Assembly (NCBI GenBank): GCA_014529385.2
Contig: CM043964.1
Location: 5,797,997-5,861,996 of the forward strand
DNA from: Adiantum capillus-veneris
Taxonomy: Eukaryota > Streptophyta > Polypodiopsida > Polypodiales > Pteridaceae
Reading direction: 5' to 3'
DNA: 64,000 bases
Positions 21,401 through 31,198 of this stretch are shown one piece after another; position 1 is the first letter of the stretch; the number at the start of each line of letters is the position of its first letter. The notes below the pieces were generated by a model, which saw only the letters and a list, made by a program, of their open reading frames with translations, was not told where the DNA came from and did not search any database. The position numbers and the translations under genes are program-made.

Positions 21401-23813
21401 GTTTAAAATCTACACAAATCCTCCACTTCCCATCCTTCTTTGGACTGACTACTACTGGACTCACCCATTCTGTGGTCTCCACAGGGACTATGAACCCTGC
21501 CTTCAATAACTTGTCCACCTCTACCCGCAAGGCTTCCATTTGCTCTTGACCCATCCTTCTTAGCCTTTGCCGCACTGGCTTAGCACCTTCTTTCAGCTCT
21601 ATATGCATCTCTTCACCCTTGAACCCTCTGATCTCTTCATATGAAGTAATGAACAAATCAGGAAAACTAGCCAGCATATGCGAATATATATCCTTCTCCA
21701 TAGCTGAGAGGTCTCCACTGATCATTTGTGTCATCAATTCCTGCTTCTTTGACAACTCAACCTTGGTTTGCATCAGCCCTTCAATCACTTCATAAGGCCC
21801 TTCACTTTCATCTTCAACCTCATTCGCAAATGCGACTAAACCACACTCCTGGATTTCTTTATCCATCAAAAGAAATGCAACATCAGCATCCTCATCACTA
21901 CTGGTAGTGCTATCACTATCCTCATCTGTCACCGTGGAAGAGTCTTCATCACTAGACTCATCCTCATCTTCATAAAGCTCCTCTAATCGTTTCCTTGTGT
22001 CCATATTATAAAGCTTCTTGGTACCTGTCTTTCCATAGAGGCTAATTGTACCATGTCGCCAATCTTGAACAGCTCCCACTGCACGTAACCATGGTCTGCC
22101 CAGTATAATAGGATATGCTCCCAACCCTGCTGGCATCACATGAAAATCAACCACTGCCTTTGCATCATATGCCTCCACTTCTAAGCTCTTTACAACACCC
22201 AAGCATTTTACTTTTTGATGGTTTGCCAATCTGATCCGAAAACCTGACACCCCAGCCACTGTGAGACCCATCTTCTCAATGCATGAGTGTGTTATGACGC
22301 ATATTTGGGCTCCGCCATCCACATAACCTTGTCCCAAATTTTTCCTTTTATGCCACACATCTACTATTGGACAAATGTCTGGTAGCTCGTCCATTGCCAA
22401 CACCTTCACTGAACCTCTCTCTGGCTCTTTCTCCATTGGGTTAACCATCCTCTTCCACTGTCGCTTTAGTTTAGGAACCATTTCTATAAGCTGCCCAAAA
22501 GTAACCTTTGCCTTCCTGCTCGTCAGATCCTCCTTCAAGTCATAGCTTAATTGCCCATCCCCTGGTGGAAAATCTGAAACATGAAACTTTCGACGAGCTC
22601 TCCTTTTCCTCTTGGCCTTGACATCCTCGCCTTCATGGCTCTTTCCTTTCTTCTTACTAGGACCTGGGGCACTTCTTCCTTCCTTTTCCTCTGTGGTCCT
22701 CTTCCCAATAGGCATCACTAATGTATCCTCTAGCTTTGATGCCTTCTCCAAGGTGACTACACTTAGCACTTTTGTCTTTCCCTTTTCCTCCTGGGTCAGT
22801 CCACTGGTTCCTTCGTCTCCCTTAATTTCGATGCCATAATCATTTGATCTAGTTAGCACCTGTCTTGGCAATGGATACATGTCTCCCCCCATCCTTGGTG
22901 GCTTATCACATTGCGGGCTGATGTGACCCAACTCTCCACAATTATAACATGTGGGCGTCTGCCTCCAAAACCTACTATTACTTTGTCCAGCACCATTCCT
23001 AGGTCTTTCTTCACCTCCTGCCTGATTTGCAAACCGCCCTCGACCTCGATTATTTCCCACTTGACCTAGCATGTTTAGGCTGAGATTCTTCATCAGATCA
23101 ACCACTTGCCTCATGTCTTGCCTTAGGCCATCATCTTGCACTGCTGTAGTGACCACTGCTGGCATAACCTGAGTAGTAACAGGAACCACTGGTTCATGAT
23201 GAACCCCTGACATGCGCCCTTGTAAAGACTCTATAGGCTGAAATTCAGACCTCATTGGCAAAGACTCCACCCCTAACTGGCTCATTTTCCTCAGCTTCCA
23301 CTCTTTGTTCCTTGCTACCTCTAGTGCATCTTCATATGTCCTAGGCTTCTTTAGCTCCACTCTCCAACGTATATTCTCCCAAAGACCAGCCAAGAACCTG
23401 TCCTTCTTCATCATGTCAGGTGGGGGTACCTGTGGTGCTAAAGCCTTGCACATTCGCTCCCATGCCAATGAAAACTTACGTATGTACGCATCTACTGGCT
23501 CACCTTCCTTTTGCACCAAAGCCTGTACTTCTTGCCACACCTTGTCAGGATCTTCTATCTTCACAAACTCCACTTCCAATCCATGCCTTAGATTGTCCCA
23601 ACTCAATCTTATAGGTGGATCAGCCATACGCAACTCCTCTTCAAATGCTTTGGACCAAGCTCGTGCATCACTCTTCAAACAAATTTGGAGAAGGCGTAAC
23701 ATCTGCGCAGGGTCATGAATCTGGTTGCTAATGCAGGCAACCTCCATCTTTTCCAGAAAGTCCTCCACATCTTCATCACTTCTTCCATGAAACTCCGGAT
23801 AAGAGAAAGCCAT
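18462..23813 (-). CDS. gag-pol: gag-pol polyprotein of copy B, intact (1783 aa)
   Basis: One uninterrupted frame starts at MAFSYPEF. In order it shows a gag domain (about residues 1-170), a CCHC knuckle C-Y-N-C-G-E-L-G-H near 290, and a protease with Y-V-D-G-G-A near 498. The reverse transcriptase follows with F-M-D-D near 898, then a connection RNase H whose usual catalytic Asp position reads V-N-P-S. Next comes an archaeal-type RNase H with F-F-D-G-S-Y near 1189 and N-N-E-A-E-Y downstream. The integrase has an HHCC finger near 1400 and catalytic D, D and E near 1464, 1526 and 1557 (about D-x35-E for the last pair). The C-terminal integrase tail follows. Dual RNase H domains are the hallmark of Tat-like plant elements (family knowledge). 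Gag and pol share one frame, so processing would rely on the protease. Confidence 0.95.
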   Translation of the reverse strand: MAFSYPEFHGRSDEDVEDFLEKMEVACISNQIHDPAQMLRLLQICLKSDARAWSKAFEEELRMADPPIRLSWDNLRHGLEVEFVKIEDPDKVWQEVQALVQKEGEPVDAYIRKFSLAWERMCKALAPQVPPPDMMKKDRFLAGLWENIRWRVELKKPRTYEDALEVARNKEWKLRKMSQLGVESLPMRSEFQPIESLQGRMSGVHHEPVVPVTTQVMPAVVTTAVQDDGLRQDMRQVVDLMKNLSLNMLGQVGNNRGRGRFANQAGGEERPRNGAGQSNSRFWRQTPTCYNCGELGHISPQCDKPPRMGGDMYPLPRQVLTRSNDYGIEIKGDEGTSGLTQEEKGKTKVLSVVTLEKASKLEDTLVMPIGKRTTEEKEGRSAPGPSKKKGKSHEGEDVKAKRKRRARRKFHVSDFPPGDGQLSYDLKEDLTSRKAKVTFGQLIEMVPKLKRQWKRMVNPMEKEPERGSVKVLAMDELPDICPIVDVWHKRKNLGQGYVDGGAQICVITHSCIEKMGLTVAGVSGFRIRLANHQKVKCLGVVKSLEVEAYDAKAVVDFHVMPAGLGAYPIILGRPWLRAVGAVQDWRHGTISLYGKTGTKKLYNMDTRKRLEELYEDEDESSDEDSSTVTDEDSDSTTSSDEDADVAFLLMDKEIQECGLVAFANEVEDESEGPYEVIEGLMQTKVELSKKQELMTQMISGDLSAMEKDIYSHMLASFPDLFITSYEEIRGFKGEEMHIELKEGAKPVRQRLRRMGQEQMEALRVEVDKLLKAGFIVPVETTEWVSPVVVSPKKDGKWRICVDFKPLNAATKKNPYPLPFIDQILDSVAGYERYSVCDGFSGYFQLKIALKDRTKTTFITPWGCYCYTLLPFGLSNGPSFYQERANWVLEPFIGSCVKAFMDDFCVYSSRAEHHEKLQMVLARYDECGGQLNPKKCHLAQPRVKLLGHMVSENGIEADPDKVKSIILLPSPMSTKQLETFIHKVKYMARFIPLSSQLLYPLQQVAKHDPLQWDDKCEEVFQEVKEVLGGLSAMQAPDWEKVFYVNPSVGDDAIGAMLLQKGKGSHYMRPVYCASRVKLVAERKLSEVELVMASVIFACRRFRHYLLPRPFVFLTSYAFLPQLINGINMSNVVKKWVIELQEFEFSFLVEDSTRATLADLLTYKENPLIVKEEVVRKVVEEVPQISNAHVLFFDGSYRKSHDAASGGIALYDPEGKLVCKRGFKLDAHSNNEAEYATLEAGLHICLKHGVRRLSIKGDALLVVKQVLGVWKSKNTSLKEMCFRIKGLLKKFEAWSIRHIERALNGEAHEAAQGMIGELFVLRTTLPLYHGRETLAQEEEFLLTGIIPKEIQKSKKYGFVRRAYRYKLIGDVLYMKGADLVLRRVPWREELYRVLEENHEGACGGHFALKITLHNILQEGYVWPSLHKDVHHWCRSCNRCQAFGKRVLKPELRKTIMAFDVFEKWGIDAIGPLPITSRGKSYILTAVDYLSRWAEAIAVKQITAKDVAKFVYDEICCKFGVPLELLSDKGPGFRAKLLEFLCAKMKIRHQHTTPYYPQCNGLNERFNGELVQILSKVTEHQGKNWDLEFPSALWAYRTSVKTGTGFTPFHLVYGKEALLPVEVELPAVKMLEKLLEPPSDAFKERLLQLQEVQLDRMSALEHYGQMQDKALAKINEKVKSKGIKKHDLVLRYNNKLDNTFQKKFQIKWEGPFKVVECFPNGTYQLANLDGILHTSRVNGLRLKLYHARLMMVEQDEFSEERVMFVRDEETCDAASLISLFAAADHE

Positions 23814-23897
23814 GGCTAGAGAACCCCTTCAAACACACGTGCAAGAACCCAAAACTTTTCACTACCCAATCCCCAGAAACTTCAATGGAGCTCAGCT

Positions 23898-24140
23898 TTA
23901 GATGAGAACAAACACATGCACATCAAATGAGTTTTCATAGTTGATCATCGGAATTACAACAGGCAAAGGACATTCCAGGATCTCTTTCAATCTTCTTGGC
24001 CCAAACATAAAGACTATGCGCTGCTGGAAAAAGATCTTCCTGGACACATGAACATTAATCTGAATTCTTTGAGTTAAATGAAAAGGAGTGAACTGAGGGC
24101 CATTTTGATCATCCATTAAAGCCAACCATGAAGCTCCCAA
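23898..24140 (-). CDS. conserved uncharacterised leader ORF of copy B (80 codons)
   Basis: This is the counterpart of 4902-5144 in copy A, nearly identical in protein. It lies between primer-binding site and gag. Motifs in order are G-A-S-W-L, I-N-V-H-V-S-R-K, F-F-Q-Q-R, F-G-P-R-R-L and the end F-D-V-H-V-F-V-L-I. The frame opens after a stop and begins with TTG, so it might be reached by splicing or might not be translated. Its relatives in family F (50513-50944) argue against a chance ORF. I do not recognise the function. Confidence 0.55.
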   Translation of the reverse strand: MGASWLALMDDQNGPQFTPFHLTQRIQINVHVSRKIFFQQRIVFMFGPRRLKEILECPLPVVIPMINYENSFDVHVFVLI

Positions 24141-24710
24141 GAAGGCACACCTGACTCAACCTCTGATTTTGCCAAAATTTCAGCAGCATAACAGCATAAA
24201 TGGCTCAAAATACCAAAAAACCAGCCATCATAATTTGGGAAAATTTCGACAGAGTTTCCCCAGAAGTAGAGCAGTAGGAACCCAAAATATAGACTGTCTA
24301 TGTATGCATAAACTGTCAACAATAGAACCCGAGCATCAAGTAGGACTCACTAGTACATAGCCTATGGCGAGGTCACGAAAAGGGTGCTCCAGCTACCTAT
24401 ATCACCGAAAGGATCTCCACATTTGAGAATCCCCCAGCTCAATAAAACCTCACGCTATCGGCCCTCACACGAAGGCTAATGCAAATCGCGTATAGTCAAG
24501 TCTCAGAAATGACTATCTTCCAGACCAAGTCTCAAAAATGGCTGAGACTGCCAAATACAACCAAGTATGGCTCCACAAATGCGTACAATGGCAGTTTCCA
24601 CAAGTAACGTACAATCCAGCAGACAATGCGCTCAAATAGGCGCCAAGTGATGCATTCCCACAACAATTGTAAGTGACATCACTGCTAGTAAATCACTGTA
24701 CTCCAGCTAC

Positions 24711-24820
24711 CTGTACCTGTGTGAATCACCTGTACCTGTACCTGTCCTTGTAACCTGTAACCTGTAATCTGCAACCTGCAACCTGTAATCCCGAAGCTCG
24801 AAGCTCGAAGCTCGAAGCAG
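24711..24820. repeat. short tandem repeats in copy B leader
   Basis: These are CTGTAC, AACCTGT-like and CTCGAAG arrays in the same order as in copy A (5712-5822), with fewer CTGTAC units and a changed middle array. Confidence 0.8.
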
Positions 24821-24837
24821 AAGGTACTCGAAGAAGA

Positions 24838-24855
24838 TCCTCAGTGGGGGCACCA
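24838..24855 (-). other. presumed primer-binding site of copy B
   Basis: TGGTGCCCCCACTGAGGA on the minus strand lies six bases inside the 5' LTR. It nearly equals the site of family F at 51511-51527, although the LTRs of the two families are unrelated. Confidence 0.6.
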
Positions 24856-24861
24856 AAAGAA

Positions 24862-26005
24862 TGTGAACGGGATGAAAACACACAAAGCGCCTCTATAACG
24901 ACCCGACACACACCCTTGGAATGATACACACACACACTATGGGGCACCACTCGGCTTAGACAACACACCTGGCCGAGACAGGGAACACACCTCTGGAGTG
25001 AGAGGAGAGAAACTATCCACTTATCCACTCCACACAGACACACACACACACACACACACCCAAAAAACTCAGCTCAAAAGAGGAGAATTTCTGATGTTTA
25101 GATACAATTGAGCTTGGGCCAACACCAATGGGGCAAACAGCTCACACAATATGGGTAAAAGATACCAGATACAATCACAAATTGGAGAAGAAGCTTCACT
25201 CACCGGAGAAGATTACACAGAAAAACAGTAGAAAAAGAGTGAGGAATTTGGCAAAATGGACAGCGCCATCGCGTTCGGAACGGCCCAAAACCCCAGTCTA
25301 CAATGTCAAAGTGCTCAAATCCGACATCGGATGAGCAGTTTACAGCCAAAACAGGCTCCAAAAACCCAAAAAACACACCTGCGGCTGTTCCTCCTCTCTT
25401 CTCCACGTTTTTTCTGGTCTTCTCTCTGTTTTTTCAGTTCCCACACTTAGCTTTATTAGTTGGGCACCCTTGGCCTTTCAGATGACCTCAAACGGACCCC
25501 GAACAGGCCAAAAACTGACCTCGCAGTGCATAGTTGTCACCTTTTTGCATCATTCGCACACCTGGCACTCAGCTTTTTTTCCAATAATGCACCTCGCCAC
25601 CACGTGAAGTGGCCCCAAAAAGTGGTCCTAATAATGACCTTTCTGCATAACTCTCACAAGAAAACACCCACGTTGTGTCCGTCCTCATCCGCGTGCAAAT
25701 ATTGACCTCGTTCGCCCTCCTGACGCCACTAGATGCCATCTGACGCACCTGCTGACCTCACGTCGTCGGCCCGCGGATAGCTTCCTCGAGAAGTTTTACG
25801 CGCTATAAACTCCTCATTATTGTAGAAAAAACATACTGGTACTGGTGATAGTGAAAATCGATGAACTATGTACATGCTGTCCTACCTGTACACATGTGGG
25901 CCCCACGTAACCACCTGGCTAAGGAAAATGGGCAATTCTTTATTTGATGCACCATGCATGTGTATGTACATATGCGCAATCCCTTGCTCCAAAAAACTCC
26001 TGACA
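24862..26005 (-). repeat. 5' LTR of copy B (1144 bp)
   Basis: The repeat is TG...CA, the partner of 17290-18433, and is followed on the right by the target duplication ACGT and the rest of gypsy H. Confidence 0.96.
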
Positions 26006-27110
26006 ACGTCTTATATGTACAGCCGAGCTTTCTATTATGTAGAAAGCATATTTAATATATGAAGTCTTTTTGTGTTACTACTTGTCTCCAAGTCTTGTGA
26101 ATTCTCAAGAGTAAAGTGCAGTGAATTCTAGTAATGGTATGCAAAGTGCAATAAATTCTAATGGTATGCAAATTGCAATGAATTCTACTGATAAACAAAG
26201 TGTTAACAAATCTAACAAGCAAAGTTCTCTCAATTTTAATTCTATAGAGCAATGTGCAATTGTTGTAAAACAAACATTACAGGAATTACAAGATTCTCCA
26301 TCCCAGCATAACTCTAGTTTACTTTCTCCTTTTGCACGGCAAACACTGACTCACTTACTCACGGAGTATAGTGGTGTGTTCTCAAGTGATTTACCACCGA
26401 GTTTACTCCCTACACGTGATGTGCAGCATGGCATAGATGTCTTGCCAAGCACTAAACCGGTGAGTAAACCACCTTATAGTATGAGTGCTAAAGAAACCAA
26501 GGAGGTTGAGACTCAGTTGGATGACTACCTTTCTCGTGGTTTCATTAGACCTAGCACTTCGCCTTGGGCATCACCAATTCTATTGGTAAAAAAGAAAGAT
26601 GGTACTATGCGCATGTGCGTAGATTATCGCGGATTAAATGCGATAACCATCAACAACAAGTATCCTCTACCTTGTGTGGATGAGTTTTTTGATCAACTCC
26701 ACGGGGCAAGATACAATACAAAGATATATCTTCATTCAGGATACCACCAGGTATGAATCCTATTGCAAGATATCTCCAAAACTGCCTTTAGAACACGGTT
26801 CGGGCATTTTGAATTTTTGGTTATGATACCTTTTGGTCTAACCAATGCTCCAGCTACATTTATGACACTCATGGATAGTGTCTTATGTCCCTATCTTGAA
26901 AAGTTTTTTGTGGTTTTCCTTGATGACATTCTCATTTACAGTAAGATTGAAGATGAACGCATAGAACACTTACAATTAGTGTTTGAACAGCTACGAGCTC
27001 ACGTGATGTATGCAAGCAAAGCAAGTGCGATTTCTTTAAAACAAAATACATTACCTCGGTCATGTGATCTCTTATTTTGGCAAGAAGATGGACACTGACA
27101 AGGTCACTGC
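26006..27110 (+). pseudogene. reverse transcriptase of gypsy H
   Basis: The frame resumes after copy B. A linker with S-N-G-M-Q repeats (26130-26200) leads into a typical gypsy RT. It has [11 protein letters not shown] near 26545, [10 protein letters not shown] near 26610, [10 protein letters not shown] near 26830 and the catalytic F-L-D-D-I-L-I-Y-S near 26915-26945. A TGA at about 26754 and a frameshift near 27050 break it. The F-L-D-D-I-L style is that of chromovirus-like gypsy elements. Confidence 0.85.
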
Positions 27111-27715
27111 CATTCTTCGATGGCCACATCCCAACATGGTTGAGGAGCTTCAAATATTTTTAGGCATGGCTAGATTTTATCGACAATATATCCGTGACTA
27201 TGCCAAAATCATTGTTGCTATGACGGATCAACTTAAAGAAAAATGTAAGACCTTTTCTTGGGAAGAAGCCCAAAAACATAGATTCGAACAGCTCAAGGTA
27301 GCTATAGCCACTGCTCCCATCCTAGCGATCGTCGATCCACTTAAGCCATTTGTGGTAGAGACTGTTGCTAGTGATAAAGCCATTGGTGCGGCACTTCTCT
27401 AGGAGGGAAGACCTATAGCCTTTGAAAATAAAAAGTTAGATAGAGCTCAATAGAATTGTTCTGTTTATGAGAGAGAGCTCTATGCCATAATTCACGCTTT
27501 TCAAAAGTGGCGACACTATTTATATGGTGTCGAGCTTGAAGTAGTTTTTGATCATGAGAGTATCAAATGGTTTACTAATCAAACAGACTTGAAGATCCGT
27601 AAAGCTAGATGGGCAGAAATCCTTCAAGATTATGATTGTAAGCTACGATATCACAAGGGGCAATATAATGTAGTAGCAGATTCACTAAGTCAGATGCCTC
27701 AAAGTAATTCACTTG
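27064..27715 (+). pseudogene. RNase H of gypsy H
   Basis: After G-K-K-M-D-T-D-K-V the RT connection leads into an RNase H with V-E-T-V-A-S-D-K-A-I-G-A near 27352-27390. The usual T-D-A-S is changed. A stop lies at about 27400 and another near 27450, then Y-E-R-E-L-Y-A-I-I-H-A-F-Q-K-W-R-H-Y-L follows near 27465-27525. Broken and probably inactive. Confidence 0.75.
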
Positions 27716-29060
27716 CTTTCACGGAACTAAAGAGTGGATTTTTGGAGTCATTATGTGGAAAGTGTGCACAATATCAATCATATGCTAAAGTATGGAGTGC
27801 AGTTTTAAAAAGGGATCCCTCACACTCACATGTCTCTGAACAGCTAGATCAACATGTCTCTGCACGCGCAGATAGAAACTACAACACACAGAGCTCCACC
27901 CCTACTCAGGAAGAGCTTAAGCGATGGAATTTTTTTCCATTGATGATTGCTACTTACTCCACAAAGGTAGAGTATGTGTGCCAAAGGACTCAGACAATAG
28001 GCGCCAAATCTTATTTGAGTGTCACGATAGTCTAAGTGCTAGTCATCAAGGTATTCGTAAGACGTATGCCTTAGTTTGACGGCAATTTTATTGGCCAGGA
28101 TTACATCATGATGTTCAAGAGTATGTACTAAACTACCAACAGTGCCAAGTTAATAAGGCAGAGTGCCTCAAGGTAGGTGGCCTTTTACATCCTTTAGAGA
28201 TTCCACAAGGTAAGTGGGAGAGTATCTCTATGGATTTTGTAGTAGGACTACCTACTACAAATCGTGGCCATGATGCCATTTGGTGTAGACCGTCTCAAAA
28301 AGATGGGTTGATTCATTCCCACTAAGACTACGGTTAAGACACCAAAATTAGCACGGCTATTTGTAGAGCATATATATAAACTCTACGGTCTTCCAGCTTG
28401 TATCATTAGTGACAGAGGTCGAAAGTTCAATAATCACTTCTGGAGAGTTGTGTTTCAAAAGTTGGAAACTAAACTTAATCTAAGTATGGCTGATCATCGA
28501 GAAATGGATGGTCAAACAAAAAGAGTTAATCAAGTGATAGAGGATATGCTACGAGCGTACCTTAGCAAGAAGCAAACCAATTGGGAGGACTACTTACCTA
28601 TATTGGAATTTGCTTATAATAGTTCAAAGCATGTGACTACATGGTTTAGTCCATTTATGCTTTTGTATGGATTTCAACCTAGATCACCTGTTACGGTGGG
28701 GTTGGCTAAGGAGAAGATACAACAAGCGAAGGATTTTCTCCAAGACCATTTTGACATGCTTCAAGTTGCTCGACAGAATGTTAAGCAAACTCAAGATCGA
28801 TATAAGAATTACGCAAATTAGCATTGATGTCTTGCTACTTTCGAAGAAGTAGACAAGGTTCTCCTCAAAGTTCCGGAGCATTTAGAAAGTCTGAAGACAG
28901 GAAAAGTTGCTAAACTTTCACCAGGCTATTGTGGACCGTTTACCATTCTCAAACGTATAGGTCAAGTGGCCTATAAGTTAGCTCTTCCAGAGCACTCACG
29001 AGTTCATCCCGTTTTTCATGTTAGCCATTTACGAAAACAGCTAGGATAGAATGATAATGT
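27716..29060 (+). pseudogene. integrase of gypsy H
   Basis: Broken pieces run from the linker through an HHCC-like finger (Y-Q-Q-C-Q-V-N-K near 28135) to a core with S-M-D-F-V near 28230, I-S-D-R-G near 28410 and D-G-Q-T-K-R-V-N-Q near 28508-28535, where the catalytic Glu is Lys. A terminal GPF/Y-type module with C-G-P-F-T-I-L...H-P-V-F-H-V-S-H-L-R follows near 28930-29035. Several stops and frameshifts are present. I see no convincing chromodomain after it. Confidence 0.8.
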
Positions 29061-29099
29061 CATTTACACAGGTGTGTTGGTTGACCTTATCGCACCACC

Positions 29100-29260
29100 A
29101 AGCATTCCTCTACCTCTGTAGAAAAATGATGTACTTCTGATCAATATTATGAATGAAAATGGTGTTTCATATTTCAATATTGTTTTATTGTACTGGTGTT
29201 TATTAAAATTTAATTATACAGTTTGTATATCGAAGGGGATTTTTATAACAGACACACACA
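29100..29260 (+). repeat. dispersed repeat shared with 10016-10170
   Basis: This matches the repeat inside the Penelope-like element and, like it, ends in CA-rich sequence (29251-29284). It follows the gypsy H integrase end directly. Confidence 0.7.
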
Positions 29261-29284
29261 TACACACACACACACACACACACA
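29251..29284. repeat. (CA)n microsatellite
   Basis: CA-rich tract with one TA interruption at 29260. Confidence 0.95.
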
Positions 29285-31129
29285 GTTTCACACAAAGGCT
29301 ATGCATCAAACATGATATTTTGTAATTATTGTCACTCTTCTCATTTGGAGGAAAGGTAGTGAATTTTATAGACCTTGGTTGATCGAAAGATGCCATCATT
29401 TGCCGGCTCATCGATGAGGTCACTCACAAGCTCAGACTGGAAAGATGCTATAAGGTTGCTCTTCTTGTAGCACATGCAATTACAGAAGCTTTGGAGTCAT
29501 CAGGCAACCCTCATCACAAATTTATGAAGCTTGGGTAACGAAAAACAATGCAATATAGGTATGTGCATTTGCACCTACTCAGTACTTTTTGGGTTTTCAT
29601 ATGTACTATATGTGATGTACTCCTTTGGCTTAAATATTGGTGAGCTTAAATATTGGGTTTTTTTTCATAAATATGCATAAAACATGAATAAAGTACACTA
29701 ATGATCGAAACGTTGAACTAGTAGTGTTTGTCGATGCTTCTATTATTTGTCAAATCTGGGTTGTTGCTTCTGATTAATTTGAACACTGTAAATAACCTAC
29801 ATGGTTACGGCTTCCTCATGCATGCACATCATGTTGTTCCATAAGAACTACCTACTCGTTTTTGGCTTCGATAATGTATAACCTGAATAGATATTGACAG
29901 GCTCAATAAGATATTAGTACTGATCTTTTCAGTGAATTTGTCATTGAAACAAACATGATAGAAAAATTCTCTTTTAGATCTAATTTAGTGGCTAGGTTCT
30001 GGATCACGTCTACAGAAAATGGTTTGTTTTATATATATTCCCATCTCAGGCATGAGGTATGCTTATTGGTCCTTTTTGACACATTGTCGATAAAACAAAT
30101 GAGATGCTGATTTTTTTTTGGAATCTAGTTCATCAACTGTTTTTAGAAAAAAAAATGGTTTCTTTTTGGTGCTTGTATGTATGTGCATGAACATTATGTT
30201 TTATAATATGACCTACCAGCTAGACATTGGCTTCAAACCTTGGACACGTCTTCATCAAATCATGCTTGTGTAGCATCGTGATTTGCATACATGTAAGTGC
30301 TTGTGCACCTACTTAGGAGGTTTAGACGTTTTTACTTGCATATATATAAGAATTCTCTGGTTTATAGTACTTTTTCAGTTTTTATGGGGTACGGCTATGA
30401 GTTCACTAGGAAGATAACTCTAAACCACATCAATAGTGTTGTAATAGTAGAAAATATGAGTATACTTAGCTTTTACAGCATGTAGATGTAAGGTCTCTAA
30501 CCTTGACCAAAAAGAGCACCCTTGTACCATGGAATGAACGTAATGGAAAAAGTTACTATTTTTAGCAGTTTTTCAAATTCTGTCTCGGTGCCATGATGTT
30601 TAGAATGTTATAAAGCTTCCAAAAGTGAATTAAAATAATTTTTGTGAAAAATTTCCAAAAATAGTAAGTTTTTGGTCTCGTCTGGAAAAACTGCACCCAT
30701 ACTCCGAATTTGAAAAAAAAAATTGGACCCCGGGGATTGCTAAATATGGCAGGTACTCGGCGAGATACACCTTAGTTAGAGCTTAGTATAGCAATTTACG
30801 ACATTAAATTCTGACTCATACGGCCAGTTTTAGCCTAAAACCAAAATTTCCTAAGGTTGTGTGGGGAGGCACCGGGGCTCGAGGCTGTGTGGGAACAGGT
30901 CCCAGGCCACTCAAAGCTTGCTTTAGCAGCGAGGGGATGCCCTCTCTTCTTTTGGGATTTGTGGGAGAGTTGCCATGCTTGAGAGTGAGTATGAGAGTCA
31001 GTTACACTAGCTAAGTGGACACTTGGTAGGCATGTAACTGGACTTGCCATGCATAAGTGGAGTAGCTCTCAGATGCAAATAGCAAGCAAGGTCGATTTTC
31101 AGCATGGAGAGGCGTATTTAACAGTGTGC
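29285..31129. other. no recognised gene; AT-rich intergenic or decayed repeat DNA
   Basis: This stretch holds no long ORF and no domain I recognise. A 29350-29538 segment reads as a coding-like phrase (C-R-L-I-D-E-V-T-H-K-L-R-L-E) with one stop, and a GTATGT donor-like sequence follows at 29559; it may be an exon relic. A G-rich segment lies at 30855-30980. Confidence 0.35.
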
Positions 31130-31198
31130 TCACACACACACACACACATACATGCTCACACACACACTCAGTACACACACACACACACACACACACAC
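31130..31198. repeat. CA-rich microsatellite
   Basis: Several CA runs are broken by TACATG and TCAGTA, ending in a pure CA run up to 31198. Confidence 0.93.

Larger units (their letters stand above)
17290..26005 (-). mobile_element. complete Tat-like gypsy retrotransposon, copy B
   Basis: This 8716-bp minus-strand element has 1144-bp LTRs at both ends (about nine differences by eye, under 1%), a primer-binding site, a leader ORF, a single gag-pol frame of 1783 codons and a polypurine tract. It is nested in gypsy H with target duplication ACGT. All catalytic residues I could check are present apart from the protease and first RNase H changes noted for its polyprotein. It is the most intact element in the window and a candidate for recent activity. 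Confidence 0.95.
15600..29060 (+). mobile_element. degraded gypsy element H, split by copy B
   Basis: This is a plus-strand gypsy relic. Gag and protease are at 15778-17289; reverse transcriptase, RNase H and integrase are at 26121-29060. The halves are separated by complete element B (17290-26005), with the 4-bp target ACGT on both sides. Stops and frameshifts in every domain show that H is old. Its LTRs were not recognised. Confidence 0.8.

Noticed and set aside
19165-23718. Plus-strand ORFs across copy B (and the equivalents in copy A)
   Set aside because: They are shadows of the minus-strand gag-pol; they show no domains and recur only because the element is repeated.
30297-30485. 62-codon ORF in the unassigned 30-kb region
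   Set aside because: AT-rich, no domain, no neighbour or splice context to support it.
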